Part shown: in pieces, positions 49,101-58,603 of the stretch
How positions within the stretch are numbered: the first letter of the stretch is position 1
Layout: each line of letters begins with the position of its first letter
Source: Sialis fuliginosa
Lineage: Eukaryota > Arthropoda > Insecta > Megaloptera > Sialidae
Assembly (NCBI GenBank): GCA_961205875.1
Contig: OY540820.1
Span: forward strand, 2,542,001 to 2,606,000
Direction of reading: 5' to 3'
Length of the DNA stretch: 64,000 nt
Position numbers and translations under genes: made by a program
Notes under the pieces: model-generated
The model's database searches: none
Told to the model about the DNA's origin: nothing
Seen by the model: the letters and a program-made list of their open reading frames with translations, nothing else

Positions 49101-52100
49101 CATTAGACTTTTTTATACATCATCATACAGAAGAAATTACATATGTAAATTAACATTTACATATGTACAACATTACATTAACATTTCTTACATTACATTA
49201 ATTGTTGTTTTTGTTAATGTTAATGTTTAAGATATATTTTAATTCTATTCTGTGATTTTAATTCAAACGTTTTTATTATAAATCGTTATAATAATTTTCC
49301 TGTTAAAAAAAATGTTGTTTTATCAATGGCTTCTTATTTTTTTGATAGTTCAACAGTTCAACACGTTTTATGTATAATTATTTCTATACCTACATCTATT
49401 TAATTGATAGTTGTAAGAACAAATGCTTTTACTTTCATAGATAACTAGATTATTCATACAAATTATTAAAAAGTATTTTTGAATAAAAACTAAAATTATT
49501 ATTTTTTGGTCAATTCATAAAAGATACAAAAAAAGAATAGGGAATAAATTAACGTTCTCTACAACTTTTATAATTAACATTTTTTTCTGTTATGAACCAT
49601 TTGAATTAAAATAAAAAAAAAAAATTATTTCCTTACACAATTTTATTTAAATATGATTACAACAAAAATTATAGATAATAATATTCTCTATAACTTTTAC
49701 CTAAAACATTTTTTCCTAATACGTACAGTTTATAAGTAATTCGAAAAATTCAAAAATTAAGTAAAATCGATTCTTTTTTTAAATGAGGGGGGGGAATGAG
49801 CAAAACATAAATTATAGATAAAGCATTTTCCATAACTTTAGTCTAAAACATATTTTTCTACTACGCACTGTTTCAAAATTAATTCGAAAAATTCAAAAAT
49901 TGACATCAGTAAACTTCCGTTTCCGGTTTGGTGATGGTTTTCGAAAAAAGGTGTACATCTAGAGTTAAGTTTAAAATTCCATGTCTGTAAGTCTCGTCGT
50001 TTTGGCTGTAGAGCGTTCACAGACACACAGACACACACAAAGACGTCATTGAGATAATGGTCGTACGTGATTCAGGGACCCTCAAAACGTTTAATTCCGT
50101 TAAAATCTCGAGTTCGAATCTTCTCATGATCACTATACTTTATTTATTATACAGTACATTTCATGTATGTATAAAAAAGTAATTTACGTCCACCTGTATT
50201 ATAAAAACTAGAGTTTGAATAGAGGAATAAACAGTGTTCTAGATTACAGGTATTTATTTTTATTTTTGCAGGGCCGTCTTCTTGGTAAAATGGACGCATA
50301 CTTTAGCTCATTCCGGCGCTGTAACTACCCCAGAGTCACCCCCCAGGGAGTTGTCGAGATTGTGGAAGAATGTGGAAGATACTCGAGGTACGTACACGTA
50401 CAACACTATTTATATATTACATCTGCAACTATTAAAAATACGCTGTTTCGTCTTTTAACTTACATTACTACTACTACTATCTTTTTAAATAATTTTTAAA
50501 TACAATTTTTTTTAAATATTCTATTTATATACCCTACTAGCTGCTACCCGCGGTCTCGCTCGCGTAGATTTCGAAACTCATTACAACCCTCCATACGTGA
50601 CATGGGCTGAAATATTTAATTTTTCCTTTATTTGTTTTTTATTGATTATACAAAATCGTAAATATATCGGCTCCTATGCAAGATAGTTATAACCTACAGT
50701 ATAAAAACATCGAAAAAAGTATCTGTGCCTAGTTTCATTCGAGTGAATACAAAAAAAATGTTTTTCTCATACAAACTTTTTCACCCACTTGCAACCCCCT
50801 TTTAGTGTTTAATTTTGGAAAATGTTAAAATACGTGTTTCATTGTTTGTATTGAAGAGTATTTATTTTATGTTTCAAGTAAATCTGACCAAAAAATATTT
50901 TTTCCATACAAACTTTTATCTTACCCCATTTAAGTGTTTAATTTTGGAAAATGCTGAAATACTTGTTTCATTGTTTGTATTGAAGAGTATTTATTTTAAG
51001 TTTCAAGTAAATCCGACCAGAAAATATTTTTCCCATACAAACTTTTACACCCTCTTTACCCCCTTAGGGGTTGATTATCGAAAAATCCTTTCTTAGTGGG
51101 TGGTTACGTCATAAAAGGAAGACACCCTTAAAATTTCACGTTTCTAGGACCAAAAAATATTTTTTCCATACAAACTTTTACACCCTCTTTTACCCCCTTA
51201 GGGGTTGATTATCAAAAAATCCTTTCTTAGTGGGTGGTTACGTCATAAAAGGAAGATACCCTTAAAATTTCACATTTCTAGGACCAGGAGTTTCGGCTGG
51301 GCGATGATGAATCAGTCAGGACATGTTATTATATGTATTTAGATTATTACATAATATAAATATCGTAGTACATAAAAAAACATATTATATACTTACGACG
51401 GTTACAGCTGTTATTGCCATTTATATATAAATATTAATTTTCTAATGTCCTAATGTCAAAAACTAATTTGACAATTTAAAAGTTGCATTTGTTTCAAAGG
51501 AATATAAATAAATGACGTATTAATTAGTATTAAAATTTAAATTTTGAGGGTGTTTTTCACCCATTCAATGGCTGTTTAGGCACGTACAAATAAAAAATGT
51601 CCCTTAGATTCAATTGAACTGCAAATGTACCAAATCTTATCAAAAGTAGTGAGATAATACTCGCAATGTTCACTTTTTAGACGAAAAAAGTTACATTTCG
51701 AATATTTCCAAAACCCCTAATCCGATTAGCACCAAAATCAATAGGTCTGGAGTACTCACTGAGTGAGACAAACATGTTACCCAAAAATAATTCAGATCGG
51801 TGCATTTTTACAGTAGTTATCGTGAACGAAAGAAAATTCTACATTCGCACAGACACATAGACACAAGGACACACAATATTTTAAAAAAAAAGCACACAAA
51901 AGTTGAATGATTTACAGCGGAACATCTGATGTCGCTTTCAAAATAACTTTTGGTGGAGGTCTCTTCGTTTTTTTTTCTTTTTTAAGTGGGGACCCCTATT
52001 TATACATTTGTATTATCCATGAAAAAAAAGAAACAAGATTCACCGGAAATTTTTTTACAACTGTAAGTAATGGATAAAGTAAAATCAATAATGGGCACCC

Positions 52101-55100
52101 AGTGATGAACACTTGCTAATGATTACAAAATATTAAGTACTACGACACAAAAGTTATAAAATAAAGAATCCGTAAAATTGTAAACAATGTAAAGCAGATG
52201 TTATTATAATAATATAATAATAATAAAATTGTTTACACTAATAATGAGTTTAAATGTCTACCATTTTGACACCCATTGACCTATTGTCATTAAATTAAGC
52301 TGTTTTACAGTTAAGTGTCTACAGATTATGATTCAGTAATGACAGTAATCAAATATCAACAAATATTTCTAATTTAGTACATTTAATTAAACAAGACTCC
52401 AACACTGGGGTATGATCGAAGACTGGTGCCAATAGGTTATCAGGTAAAATAGACTCTTTTTCCGTCACTTTTGGTAAATTTAACGATTGTCAACTGTTAT
52501 TTTTACAGTGAAGTGCTATTTTATGCTAATTTTGATTCTTTTGTGCTAATTTTTATTATTTATTATTATATGTGCATTGTGCATTTCGATTTTATTAAAC
52601 AAATAAATAGTTTATTTAAGGTTTGTTATTTATTCTATACAGGATGATTTAAAACGAGTGTAAAAAATCAAACCTATATGATAGTTCCCTCGAAGCTTCA
52701 TGAAGTGTTTGACAAGTTTCTTGCACACGCATTAAGTTAACACAAACGGTATTAAAACACCAGTGATATGAAAATTATCTCGTTCGGTCAGAGTCACTAA
52801 CTGTGTTATAATAAGTTGAAGCTGAAGTATCACTGCTCTAAATTCCCTAACAAATTCATAAATACTATCAAAAAATTATAAAACCGCATTTGAAAATATT
52901 TGTTAGCGAACAAATTTTTACGCTATCTATATAATTATTAGGATTTTATTTCCGGTATTGTAATAACTGACTGTACCTCTCATAGTTTATTTAAATTTAA
53001 ATAAATTTTTTGTTAGTAGCAGAAGAAAATTCTAAACGACAGTCTGACATTTTATTACAAAAATTGAGACGTATTATTTAGAGTAAAAGCACGATACAAG
53101 TATATACGCAACACACCGTCTCGTTTTAGAGTGTCATAACTGAAAACGTCTTGGTGAATATATTGGATATAAGAGTAGTATGTTCTTTGTTAAACAATAA
53201 TTTACAAAGATACGAATTTTTTACAAAAAATAAATTTCCATTGCCATCTACTTGAATAAAAAGTTTTTATTTGCAAATACAACATGATAACTCGGAAAAA
53301 TATCTGCCTTGGGAACCACGGGACTTTCTTATACCTAACCTAACCTAACAGTGAATTGTATACGTGATTCTTTGTTTATTAAAACATTTCTAACAAAATA
53401 AAACAAAATGAATAATATAGGTAATATTATTCTCTCCATTATATAACAAGTGATTTTTTTTAACGTAATAACTGAAAACGGATGTTTACTCTTGTAAATT
53501 TTTGGATTTTTGAAATAAGAAAAAAATGTTTTAGATAAAAAATGTCGAGTATGTTATTATCTATAATTTATTCCCCATACATTTTTTTTCCAACATTTAT
53601 GATTTAGCCAGAAAGAATTTTTTTATGTAATTATTTAGATTCACCTACACAGTTCACTCTCAGTATTACGTATAAGAAAGTCCTATGTTACCTACGGCAA
53701 ATACACACACTGTTCAATCTCTGTAAAACGTATAAGAAAGTCCCATGACACTCATGGCAGATATTTCTCCTCTGTTATCAACCATTTGAATTATAATAAT
53801 TTTTTTTTTAAATTCGTTTTTACAAAAAAATGAATAGAACATAAATTATAGATATAGATATTACCTACATTTTTTAACTTGACCATTTTTCTCTATTTTG
53901 CACTGTTTCAGAGTAATTCGAAAAATTAAAAAATCGACGTAGGTAAACATCCGTATCCGGTTGAAAAATCGTTTTCAAAAATAGGACGTTTTCTTCCCAG
54001 CCAAAAATTAATCTTAAATATAAAAATTCATCCTTCTACTATTTGTCGTATTTGAATTACAGCGCTTACAGACAGACAGACGGACACACAGACATCATGG
54101 CGAAAATAGTCAGAATGGATTCAGGGAAGGTCAAAATAGATAATTCCGTCAAAATCCGGAGTTCGAAAAAAATCGGCTTCACTATATTATACTAATGTAT
54201 ATTTCATATACATACATGGTATAAGAAAGTAAAAATATTACTAGCTCCTAAACGACTAATGCTGGAAGGATAAAATTTTGTAATCAGTGTAGATTTTCGT
54301 CTGGGATGACAATCACCTTATTTTTAAAACGATCACTAAACCGGAAACGGATGTTTATGGTATAAGAAAGTAAAAATATATTAGATCTACGTATATACTT
54401 TTATTAAATAATGTATTTATTAAAATGTATTTTTACTTATCGATGCACCAATATTTGTATCATATTTGTAAATACAGAGCATTCAACACTACTGCCTTTT
54501 TCTAGCAATATTTTGATCCCTTAATTAATGGTTCAATTTTTTGTTTCAGATTTTCTGATATTCCAAGCCCGTGGTGGCAAGCTAGCACCGTACTGGTTGG
54601 GTTAGGAAGCTCTTTAGGACTGCTGGTAGCCATCACAGCTACTGCGGCTTTGTGCATCACATACGTGGTCCATCAGGGCACGGCTAAAATGGCGGGGGCA
54701 GTCCAACTACTAGCAAGTGAGTACAGTATATAATTAATACATCTCTTAAAATATAAACTCCCTATACGCATAAGGTATCAAATTTATTTCCTTGTACTGT
54801 TTCTTATGTATTTTTGGATATACAGGCTGGCCCAACGAAAACGAAACGGCCGCGCTTTTGTACACTTAAAATAAGATTTTGAAAAAACGCTCGAACACAT
54901 CGATTTTGCTTTCAAGGGGGGCATCTTTTGCAATAAAATTTTTACAAGAATCTTTTCAACTCTCTGCGCTATGAGTATAACCCTTAAATAGCATGATAGG
55001 GGAAGTGATACCTCATTTGAAAGGTTCTTAGGTTTCCGTAGAAAACTAGGAAAACTTATAGTTTCGCCATGTCCGTCCTCAAAAATTTTAGACCGATTAA

Positions 55101-58100
55101 GATGAAATTTGGTACACGGACGAAGACTGAAAACCCAGAAACAGAAATGATAAGATAAACTGAAAAGTATACTAAAAAAATCACTTAATCCATTAAGTGG
55201 GGTGTCTTTAGATAGGTCTCCTAAAATTCAATAATAAATGTTATATGACATTTTGATTTTAACCCTACAGTCACGATATATTTGCGTTCAAAGTCGTGAT
55301 CAGAGCGACCCCTCCCCCTTAATTTCTAAACTATCTATTCAAAAAATCTGAAAAAATTCGAGAATGTAGCTTTTAATTAGTACTTCCACTGAAAATTATA
55401 ACGAACACTGTCAAAATTATTTGGACCCCCTCTAAATAGACTGAAAAGTGAACTCATTTTTTTTTTCACTTACCCCATTGAGTGGGATACGTCTCCTAAA
55501 ATGCAACAAAAAATGTAATATGATCTTTTGATTTTAACCCTTCAGTCACGAAAGAAAAGATTTTGCGAAATTCAACCCCTACGGGGATAAAATGGGGGGT
55601 AAAGGTTTTTTTTTTTTTGGTTGTATTTACATGAAACTTAGCATAAATATTCTACAATACAAATAATTTAACTTATATTTCAGTATTTTTTTTATTTTAC
55701 GTGTTTAAACAGCTATTGAAGGGTAGAAAACCACCATTTTAAATAAGTACTAATAAATAAGTCTACAATTCATGCTGCTTTGGAAACAAATGCAATTAAA
55801 TTTAAATTGTGAGATATAGAATATAGAAACAAACAAAAAACTCAAAATACAAAAAATTCAAATATAATATATAAATTAATAACAATATATAATTAATCAA
55901 ATATAAAGGGTCGAACCCACGGCTTATTTTATTTTGGGCATATAATGTGTCTTACAGTTTCGAAAACGTGCTTTTCATTACTTTTACTTCTCTCTTTTTC
56001 CAGTGAGTTAATTCTCAATAACGACAAAACATGAAATACCAAAAACATGTATTTCATTTTCTTTTAATGACGACAATCATTAAAGAACAATAAAGAGCGT
56101 TTGTGTTGTTAGTATTTTTAATATATTGTATAACAACGAGGCAGTGGGGGAGGTGGCATCGTTGTTCTGTAAAAACACGAAGTCTATTATTGTATACATT
56201 TATTAGTATAACAACAAATTACATAAAACAAAAAAATTAATAAATTTTATAAATCATTTCTTACTAGCGCATTGGATCCGGTGTTACCCAGGATAATATC
56301 CACAAAATCATAGTGACATTTTATATTCATGGTTCACTGTGAATTGTTTTTTTTTCGACTTTTGTGTAAATTTACGATGAAATTGACACAAAATATCCAT
56401 AAATTATACACCTTACTCTAACCAATTTATTAGTGAAAACCGGAATAAAATCCGTTCGGTAAAAAATTTTTAGGAATTAGTCGATATTCTTTAATTTTTG
56501 AATTTTTCGAATTATTTTTTAAACAGTACGTATTAGAAAAAAATGTTTTAGATACAAGCTATAGAGAATATTATTATCTATAATTTTTGTTCCAATCATA
56601 TTTTTTTTTAAATGTGTAAGAAAATAATATTTTTTTTTCAAATGGTTCATAAAATATTGACAATAAAAGTTGTAGAAAACGTTATTTTTTAATAATTTAT
56701 GTTCTATTCATCGTTTTTTTGTATCTTTTATGAATTGACAAAAAATAATAATTTTAGTTTTTATTGAAAAATAATTTTAACAGTATAAATAATCTAGTTA
56801 TCTCTGAAAATAAAAGCATTAATTCTTACAACTGTCAATTAAATAGATGTATAGAAATAATCTCTATATATAAAAATTAATGTTCGTTTGTATATGACTT
56901 ATAGACTCGGGAATTTCCGAACCGATTTCAATGTGGTTTTCACCAATAGTTAGATAATTTTTCTGGGCAGTATCGTGGCTATTAATATTTTATGAAAAAC
57001 CTTACATTTAACATCAAAAGACTATAAAATCTTTATCAAGTCGTGTTTTGTTTCCATGATGTCACAGCATACAACTGTCATTTAGGTAGGTATATAAAAA
57101 CATAGTACCTAGTCATGAAATATATAATTCTATAATTTACGGTTTCAATATTTTATTAATTTAGGCCACTATGGTTACGTCTCTTTCAAATATTTTGTCG
57201 AGTAAATAGATGATTTTTGACACATACTAATAAATTGAATATTTTGAAATATATATTGATTATGATTGTTGTTAACCTATTTATTTTTATTTTTTGATGT
57301 TCATACAAATTCTTAGACTGGGCCTAGTGTTTCCTGGGAGTTTGATCATATAATTTTATACGATTTTCTCAGTAACTACTGAACTGATTTTATTTCGTTT
57401 TTCACTAATGGATAGATTAAGTTTAGGTATATGTATAATTTGTGGATATTTTGTGTAAATTTTAGGTAACTATGATTTTGTGGCAACCCGGATAACACCT
57501 GGGTCCAAAACTCTAGTTATAAGAAAAATATAGGTATAGATCTAGAATGATTGTATTACAATTATTTCCTTACAAAATAAAATATTTCTTTTAAATACTC
57601 GTATACCTTTAAATAATAACTTTAAGTAATACTTTAAGTAATTATTTAAGTTATTTTACCCAGTGGTGAGCCAACCCTGCATCAAACTGACGTGCAAATT
57701 ACAATTTTTAAACAAAAATACCGAGGACATGTCGGTAACGGGGGACATGTCGGACAACGGGTTTTAAACAGAATATATATTATTTTGTGAAACAAGACAC
57801 ATTTTTAATGATCTATTATAGTATTTCTCTTTTTTCAGGTTTACTAGTAGCAGTAGGCCTTGCAGTTTATCCTGTCGGCTGGGACAATAGAGAAGTGAAT
57901 GAGTCCTGCGGGACCACATCTACAGTCTACAGGATAGGTCAGCGTTTTTCCTAAATTATTATCTTGAATAATTTTAAATTAAACTAATGAAGTGCAAATC
58001 GATACTCGCGTACTAGTGTCCCGTAGCGTATTTTTTTTTAATTCAAAGGAACTAAATAAATTAATATCGAGATGTTAATTTATTTTTTTAGCAAAGTTAA

Positions 58101-58603
58101 GAACAACTTAAATAATAAGTCTGTTAGAAAACAGATGGCTCGAAATGTATTACAGTATAATTTATTTAATTTTAATTATTTTTGAAAATTACGAAAATTT
58201 TATTTTTTGTTTGTTATTTTTTTCTCTCTTAAGCTGTTGATTTTCGAGTTAAAAATTCATTCTCTCAATGTTTTTTGAAGTTGTAACAGAATTTATATAG
58301 TAAATATTATTTCTTTTTTACGGATAATACGATTCTGCAATAAAAATAGATGATCACATTAAAACAAACGAAAATGACCTCCAAACTACAACAAAAAATT
58401 AGTTTAGTATGAGTCCCTTGTTTGTGTACGTGCAATATATAATATACTATAATATAAATGAACGAGTCCGTTTTTACATTACAGGCACGTGTCAGATATC
58501 TTGGTCAATATACATCCTAGTTGTCGCCATTCTTCTGTTGGTTCTGTGCTTCTGTCTAAGTTTTTGGGCGTCTCGCATGAAGAACGGCTCGTACCATATA
58601 TGA
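34028..58603 (+). CDS. LHFPL6: LHFPL6-like tetraspan membrane protein, five coding exons
   Basis: The spliced frame (102+116+167+99+119 bases) gives 200 residues plus stop, the same length as vertebrate LHFPL6. All introns are GT-AG and phases fit (0, 2, 1, 1). Four membrane segments are visible near residues 8-32, 85-112, 121-140 and 168-191. The first outer loop carries FRRCNYPR (C51) and VEECGRYS (C68). The block after the third segment reads YPVGWD (139-144), followed by C152 and C164, which may pair. N149-E-S is a possible glycosylation site. These blocks, and the start MATSLTGVGVIW, match the LHFPL6 branch rather than LHFPL2 or LHFPL3-5. LHFPL proteins belong to the claudin/PMP22-like tetraspans of the plasma membrane. 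Relatives assist ion-channel and receptor complexes, but the role of this member is not settled. Third codon positions are GC-richer than the surrounding DNA. An AG acceptor at 34001 implies an upstream non-coding exon. Confidence 0.93.
34211..34511. mobile_element. MITE 'E' in intron 1
   Basis: The ends are CCGGTATTATAAAGGAGCAC and, on the right, CTTTATAATACCG, with CTTTCAAATG and CATTTGAAAG just inside. CATAATA words occur on both outer sides and may be a duplication. A diverged copy lies at 52650-52965 (GAAGTGTTTGACAAGTTTC, AACGGTATTAAAACA). Confidence 0.65.
34740..35640 (+). repeat. Repeat family B, intron 1 copy
   Basis: A nearly full-length copy, from ATATCCGCCATGGGAGCC to the CACTATACTTACTTATAATA tail. 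It is colinear with 53280-54250 in intron 2 of the same gene and, without the first part, with 27680-28395. It includes inverted copies of the phrase CTTATACGTAAT. Confidence 0.85.
35717..35760 (-). ncRNA. Hammerhead-ribozyme-like motif in intron 1
   Basis: Minus strand order: TTTATTTA, CTGAGGA, an unpaired A, GTC-loop-GAC, GAAA, CG, TT, TAAATAAA. Stem I is perfectly paired over 8 bp. The core boxes CUGANGA and GAAA are intact, stem II has 3 bp with a 6-base loop, and stem III is the minimal ACGT palindrome. It would be antisense to the LHFPL6-like transcript. A run of A follows at 35758-35776. Confidence 0.5.
36227..37325. repeat. Foldback 'C' in intron 1
   Basis: The arms at 36227-36600 and 36850-37325 are inverted. 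Shared phrases are CTGCCCC..TCTGAGCACTAG, AATAGTTCCAACCCCCACA, TTAATTCCTTAGTGAACATG, CTCAGGGAGTTAGTTTAT and GCAGACGC..AGGGTGG, all with complements in the other arm. A partial third copy is at 41310-41630. Confidence 0.88.
37734..38284. mobile_element. hAT-type MITE in intron 1, perfect 8-bp duplication
   Basis: The ends are TAGAGATTGGAAAAATAG and its complement CTATTTTTCCAATCTCTA. GTCATAAA lies on both sides (37726-37733, 38285-38292). The 551-bp interior is rich in AACTATTT words and has no transposase. Confidence 0.9.
38290..39416. other. Intron 1 sequence, no gene recognised
   Basis: GGGCTGCACACGAGACGAGA at 38725 resembles the complement of a sequence at 42655-42685 (CATCTAGTGTGCAGACCC). 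They could be the ends of one element of about 4 kb, but no duplication supports this. The segment at 39305-39416 is GC-richer without a splice-bounded frame. Confidence 0.35.
39425..39898. mobile_element. hAT-type MITE in intron 1 with 8-bp duplication
   Basis: The ends are CAGTGCTGCCAG and CTAGCAACACTG, extending into GTACTTTTTAGTACG on the left and CGTACTTTTTAGGGAG on the right. The flanking 8-mers are CATGTGAG (39417-39424) and CATGTTAG (39899-39906), with one mismatch. The 474-bp interior has no transposase. Confidence 0.87.
39907..41309. other. Intron 1 sequence, no gene recognised
   Basis: It begins GC-rich (GACGGTAGTCGACTCTGG) and continues AT-rich. No repeat ends, splice-bounded frames or RNA genes were seen. 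Confidence 0.4.
41310..41630 (+). repeat. Foldback 'C', single-arm copy
   Basis: It matches the right arm of 36227-37325: TGAGTGCGTCTGACTACCCC, CCCTGAGGTAATTTTATTAG, TTCACTAAGGAATTAAATCC and GGGGGTTGGAACTATTT. The left arm is missing. The GC-bearing phrase shared with 6640-6790 follows at 41863. Confidence 0.8.
41950..43366. other. Intron 1 sequence, no gene recognised
   Basis: AT-rich to moderately GC. No convincing coding exon was found. GGTTCACGGTATCCAACGTC at 43269 and CACGGTACCTTCCATACTG at 43291 form a loose inverted pair. Confidence 0.35.
43450..44450. repeat. Foldback nested beside the mariner relic
   Basis: GCGTACAGTTTTAATACTTA, ATTACAAAAGTGGTGTAGAA and TTGCTCCGATTTTGGTTGTC on the left pair with AATCGGAGCAAACTTAGGGC, ATTCTACACTACTTTTGTAA and TAAGTATTAAAACTGTACGC on the right. 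AGTCCAGGCTG at about 43456 also pairs with CAGCCTGAACT at 44444. The interior of about 750 bp is non-coding. It lies between a mariner-like end phrase (ACGAGGGACGTCTCAAAAGT at 43368) and the transposase relic, so it probably inserted into the mariner's 3' region. Confidence 0.75.
44465..44745 (-). pseudogene. mariner transposase remnant, C-terminal
   Basis: On the minus strand the first part reads FLIHDNTRLHAARLTQDLLE then EFRW. After a small deletion and frame change, FPQLKHLGGRRFTNDDNMKQ, EVERWLTSMVAEWYDTGLKK and LLPRYQKCIE follow. HDN..H and the F..LK.HLGG...W....A...F.TG...L..RY.KC tail are classic mariner. The normal stretch between them, with YSPDLAPSDYH and the third catalytic aspartate, is deleted. 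It is therefore inactive, and the 5' part of the gene is not found. Confidence 0.88.
44770..44965 (+). repeat. Two stray units of the 'X' internal tandem array
   Basis: AATTAAGGCAGACATGTATC with TGATATTTTCTAATAATAAT, and GGAGGCCTGTATTAAGAAAA, resemble the units at 19763-20400. Spacing is about 155 bp. Confidence 0.55.
45484..45835 (-). repeat. Repeat family A, diverged reverse copy
   Basis: GGTTAACCATTTAATTTTTA, AATCTTTGTAAGGGAATATT, ACATCTGTCTTTCTTGAGAT and TGAGATGTCGCCCATCCC follow the order of the 62466-63000 copy. It lacks the tandem TGTCATTTTGAC units and the CCGT tract. Confidence 0.7.
46160..46525 (+). repeat. Tandem repeat, about 75-bp unit, roughly five copies
   Basis: CCGCATTAG / CGCATTAGATCTAA / CCGCATTTATAAG / CCGCATTAGATC / CCGCACTAG start units at about 46183, 46256, 46326, 46409 and 46462. 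AAAATGTCCCTAAGT(A)AC occurs in several. The units are GC-richer than the surroundings and include GGGGNNNNGAG blocks. Within intron 1. Confidence 0.8.
46530..48095. other. Intron 1 sequence, no gene recognised
   Basis: It contains CAGGGTGTCTCAAAAAGAAT at 47118, a phrase of the common 'ACAGGGTGTC' end type also hinted at 61655 and 48228. No coding exon was found. Confidence 0.35.
48101..48302. repeat. Short foldback, about 48-bp arms
   Basis: The arms at 48101-48150 and 48254-48302 are inverted: GATAGTTCAATAGTGCGTCC, GGCTTTCCTAGCGCACTTCC and their complements. Differences are few. The central 100 bp includes ACAGGATGTCCCATTTTT. Confidence 0.88.
48300..48492 (+). mobile_element. Helitron-like repeat of a type common in moths and butterflies
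   Basis: It has TATTATAAATGCAAAAGTAA, CCTTTTCACGGCTAAACCGC, GAACCGATCTTGATGAAATT and CACGCGGACGAAGTCGCGAG, and ends AACAGCTAG. I know this pattern from lepidopteran genomes, where it is a short Helitron-related repeat. The class and host assignment are from memory and not tested. Confidence 0.6.
48511..48896. mobile_element. hAT-type MITE in intron 1, perfect 8-bp duplication
   Basis: The ends are CAGTGGCGTAG and CTATGCCACTG. GTTTATAA lies on both sides (48503-48510, 48897-48904). The interior has a direct duplication of about 105 bp: TTCAATTCAAAATT, ATTTTAAGAACATTGAATA and TTTCGGGGG occur twice. It also has long G and C runs near the ends. The end of a related copy is at 63955-63967. Confidence 0.92.
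49640..50175 (+). repeat. Repeat family B, diverged copy just before exon 2
   Basis: It has AATTCGAAAAATTCAAAAAT, ACTTCCGTTTCCGGTTTGG, a CACAGACACACAGACAC tract, GACGTCATTGAGATAATGG and GATTCAGGGACCCTCAAAA, colinear with 53900-54245. It ends about 95 bp before the acceptor of coding exon 2. Confidence 0.65.
50272..50387 (+). CDS. LHFPL6: LHFPL6-like gene, coding exon 2
   Basis: Acceptor TTTTTGCAG, donor AG then GTACGT. It codes residues 35-72 and part of 73, the first outer loop with FRRCNYPR and VEECGRYS. It has no stop codon in frame and is markedly GC-richer than the flanks. Intron 1 is 16.1 kb. Confidence 0.95.
50537..51343 (-). mobile_element. Helitron-like element in intron 2
   Basis: On the minus strand it begins TCTAAATACATATAATAACA and ends CGAGACCGCGGGTAGCAGCTAG, with a short GC-rich hairpin before CTAG. 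The base before the start is A and the base after the end is T, as expected for Helitron insertion. The body holds tandem segments: CATACAAACTTTTACACCC and GGGTGGTTACGTCATAAAAG twice, and GTGTTTAATTTTGGAAAATG twice. There is no Rep/helicase, so it is non-autonomous. Confidence 0.75.
51985..52440. mobile_element. Transposon 'X', right-end copy in intron 2
   Basis: It shares GTAATGGATAAAGTAAAATC, CACTTGCTAATGATTACAAA, CATTTTGACACCCATTG and the end GACTGGTGCCAATAGGTTAT with 60390-60870. It keeps the uninterrupted sequence AAGTACTACGACAC at 52135, where the 60-kb copy has a nested insertion. Confidence 0.75.
52650..52965. mobile_element. MITE 'E', diverged copy in intron 2
   Basis: CTATATGATAGTTCCCTC, GAAGTGTTTGACAAGTTTC, AACGGTATTAAAACACCAG and CACTGCTCTAAATTCCCTAA match 34245-34430 in order. 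The terminal repeats are less clear than in the first copy. Confidence 0.65.
53280..54250 (+). repeat. Repeat family B, intron 2 copy
   Basis: Nearly full length and colinear with 34740-35640. Landmarks are ATATCTGCCTTGGGAACCAC, GGATGTTTACTCTTGTAAA, ACGTATAAGAAAGTCCCATG, ATCCGTATCCGGTTGAAAA, CAGACATCATGGCGAAAATA and GGTATAAGAAAGTAAAAAT. A small CCTAA triplication sits at 53335-53349. Confidence 0.85.
54550..54716 (+). CDS. LHFPL6: LHFPL6-like gene, coding exon 3
   Basis: Acceptor TTGTTTCAG, donor GTGAGT. It completes R73 and codes residues 74-128 and part of 129: PSPWWQAS at the outer face, the second membrane segment and the start of the third (KMAGAVQLLA). Intron 2 is 4.2 kb. Confidence 0.95.
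55020..55570 (+). repeat. 'GGTTTCCGTAGAAAACTAGG' repeat with internal duplication
   Basis: It starts at 55032 like the 14001 repeat, with CTTATAGTTTCGCCATGTCC. A segment with ACTGAAAAGT, TCTCCTAAAAT and TTGATTTTAACCCT appears at about 55156-55270 and again at about 55439-55553, a direct duplication some 283 bp apart. Within intron 3. Confidence 0.65.
56274..56460 (-). mobile_element. Helitron-like 3' portion in intron 3
   Basis: On the minus strand it ends CCTGGGTAACACCGGATCC.. with AATGCGCTAG, followed by T. It shares ACACAAAATATCCATAAATT with the 6321-6610 copy. It is separated from the complete copy at 56861 by a family B fragment (56460-56715, reverse). Confidence 0.65.
56861..57516 (+). 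mobile_element. Complete Helitron-like non-autonomous element in intron 3
   Basis: It starts TCTCTATATATAAAAATTAA and ends ACCCGGATAACACCTGGGT then CCAAAACTCTAG. A hairpin lies about 10 bases before the CTAG end. The flanking bases are A on the left and T on the right. These are the Helitron hallmarks: 5' TC, 3' CTRR, a subterminal hairpin and A/T insertion without duplication. It is 656 bp with no helicase. Related partial copies lie at 6321, 10521, 23413, 27112, 31468 and 56274. Confidence 0.82.
57839..57937 (+). CDS. LHFPL6: LHFPL6-like gene, coding exon 4
   Basis: Acceptor CTTTTTTCAG, donor GTCAGC. It codes from S129 to part of G162: the end of the third membrane segment, the YPVGWD block and the second outer loop with NESCG. 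Intron 3 is 3.1 kb. Confidence 0.95.
58485..58603 (+). CDS. LHFPL6: LHFPL6-like gene, coding exon 5 with stop
   Basis: Acceptor TTTTTACATTACAG. It completes G162 and codes residues 163-200: C164, the fourth membrane segment and the short tail MKNGSYHI, then TGA at 58601-58603. Intron 4 is only 547 bp. Longer frames overlapping this exon in other phases lack family similarity. Confidence 0.95.

Noticed and set aside
53335-53349. CCTAA repeated three times, like insect telomere repeat
   Set aside because: Only three units, inside a family B copy at a place where other copies read CTTATACGTAAT; most likely local slippage.
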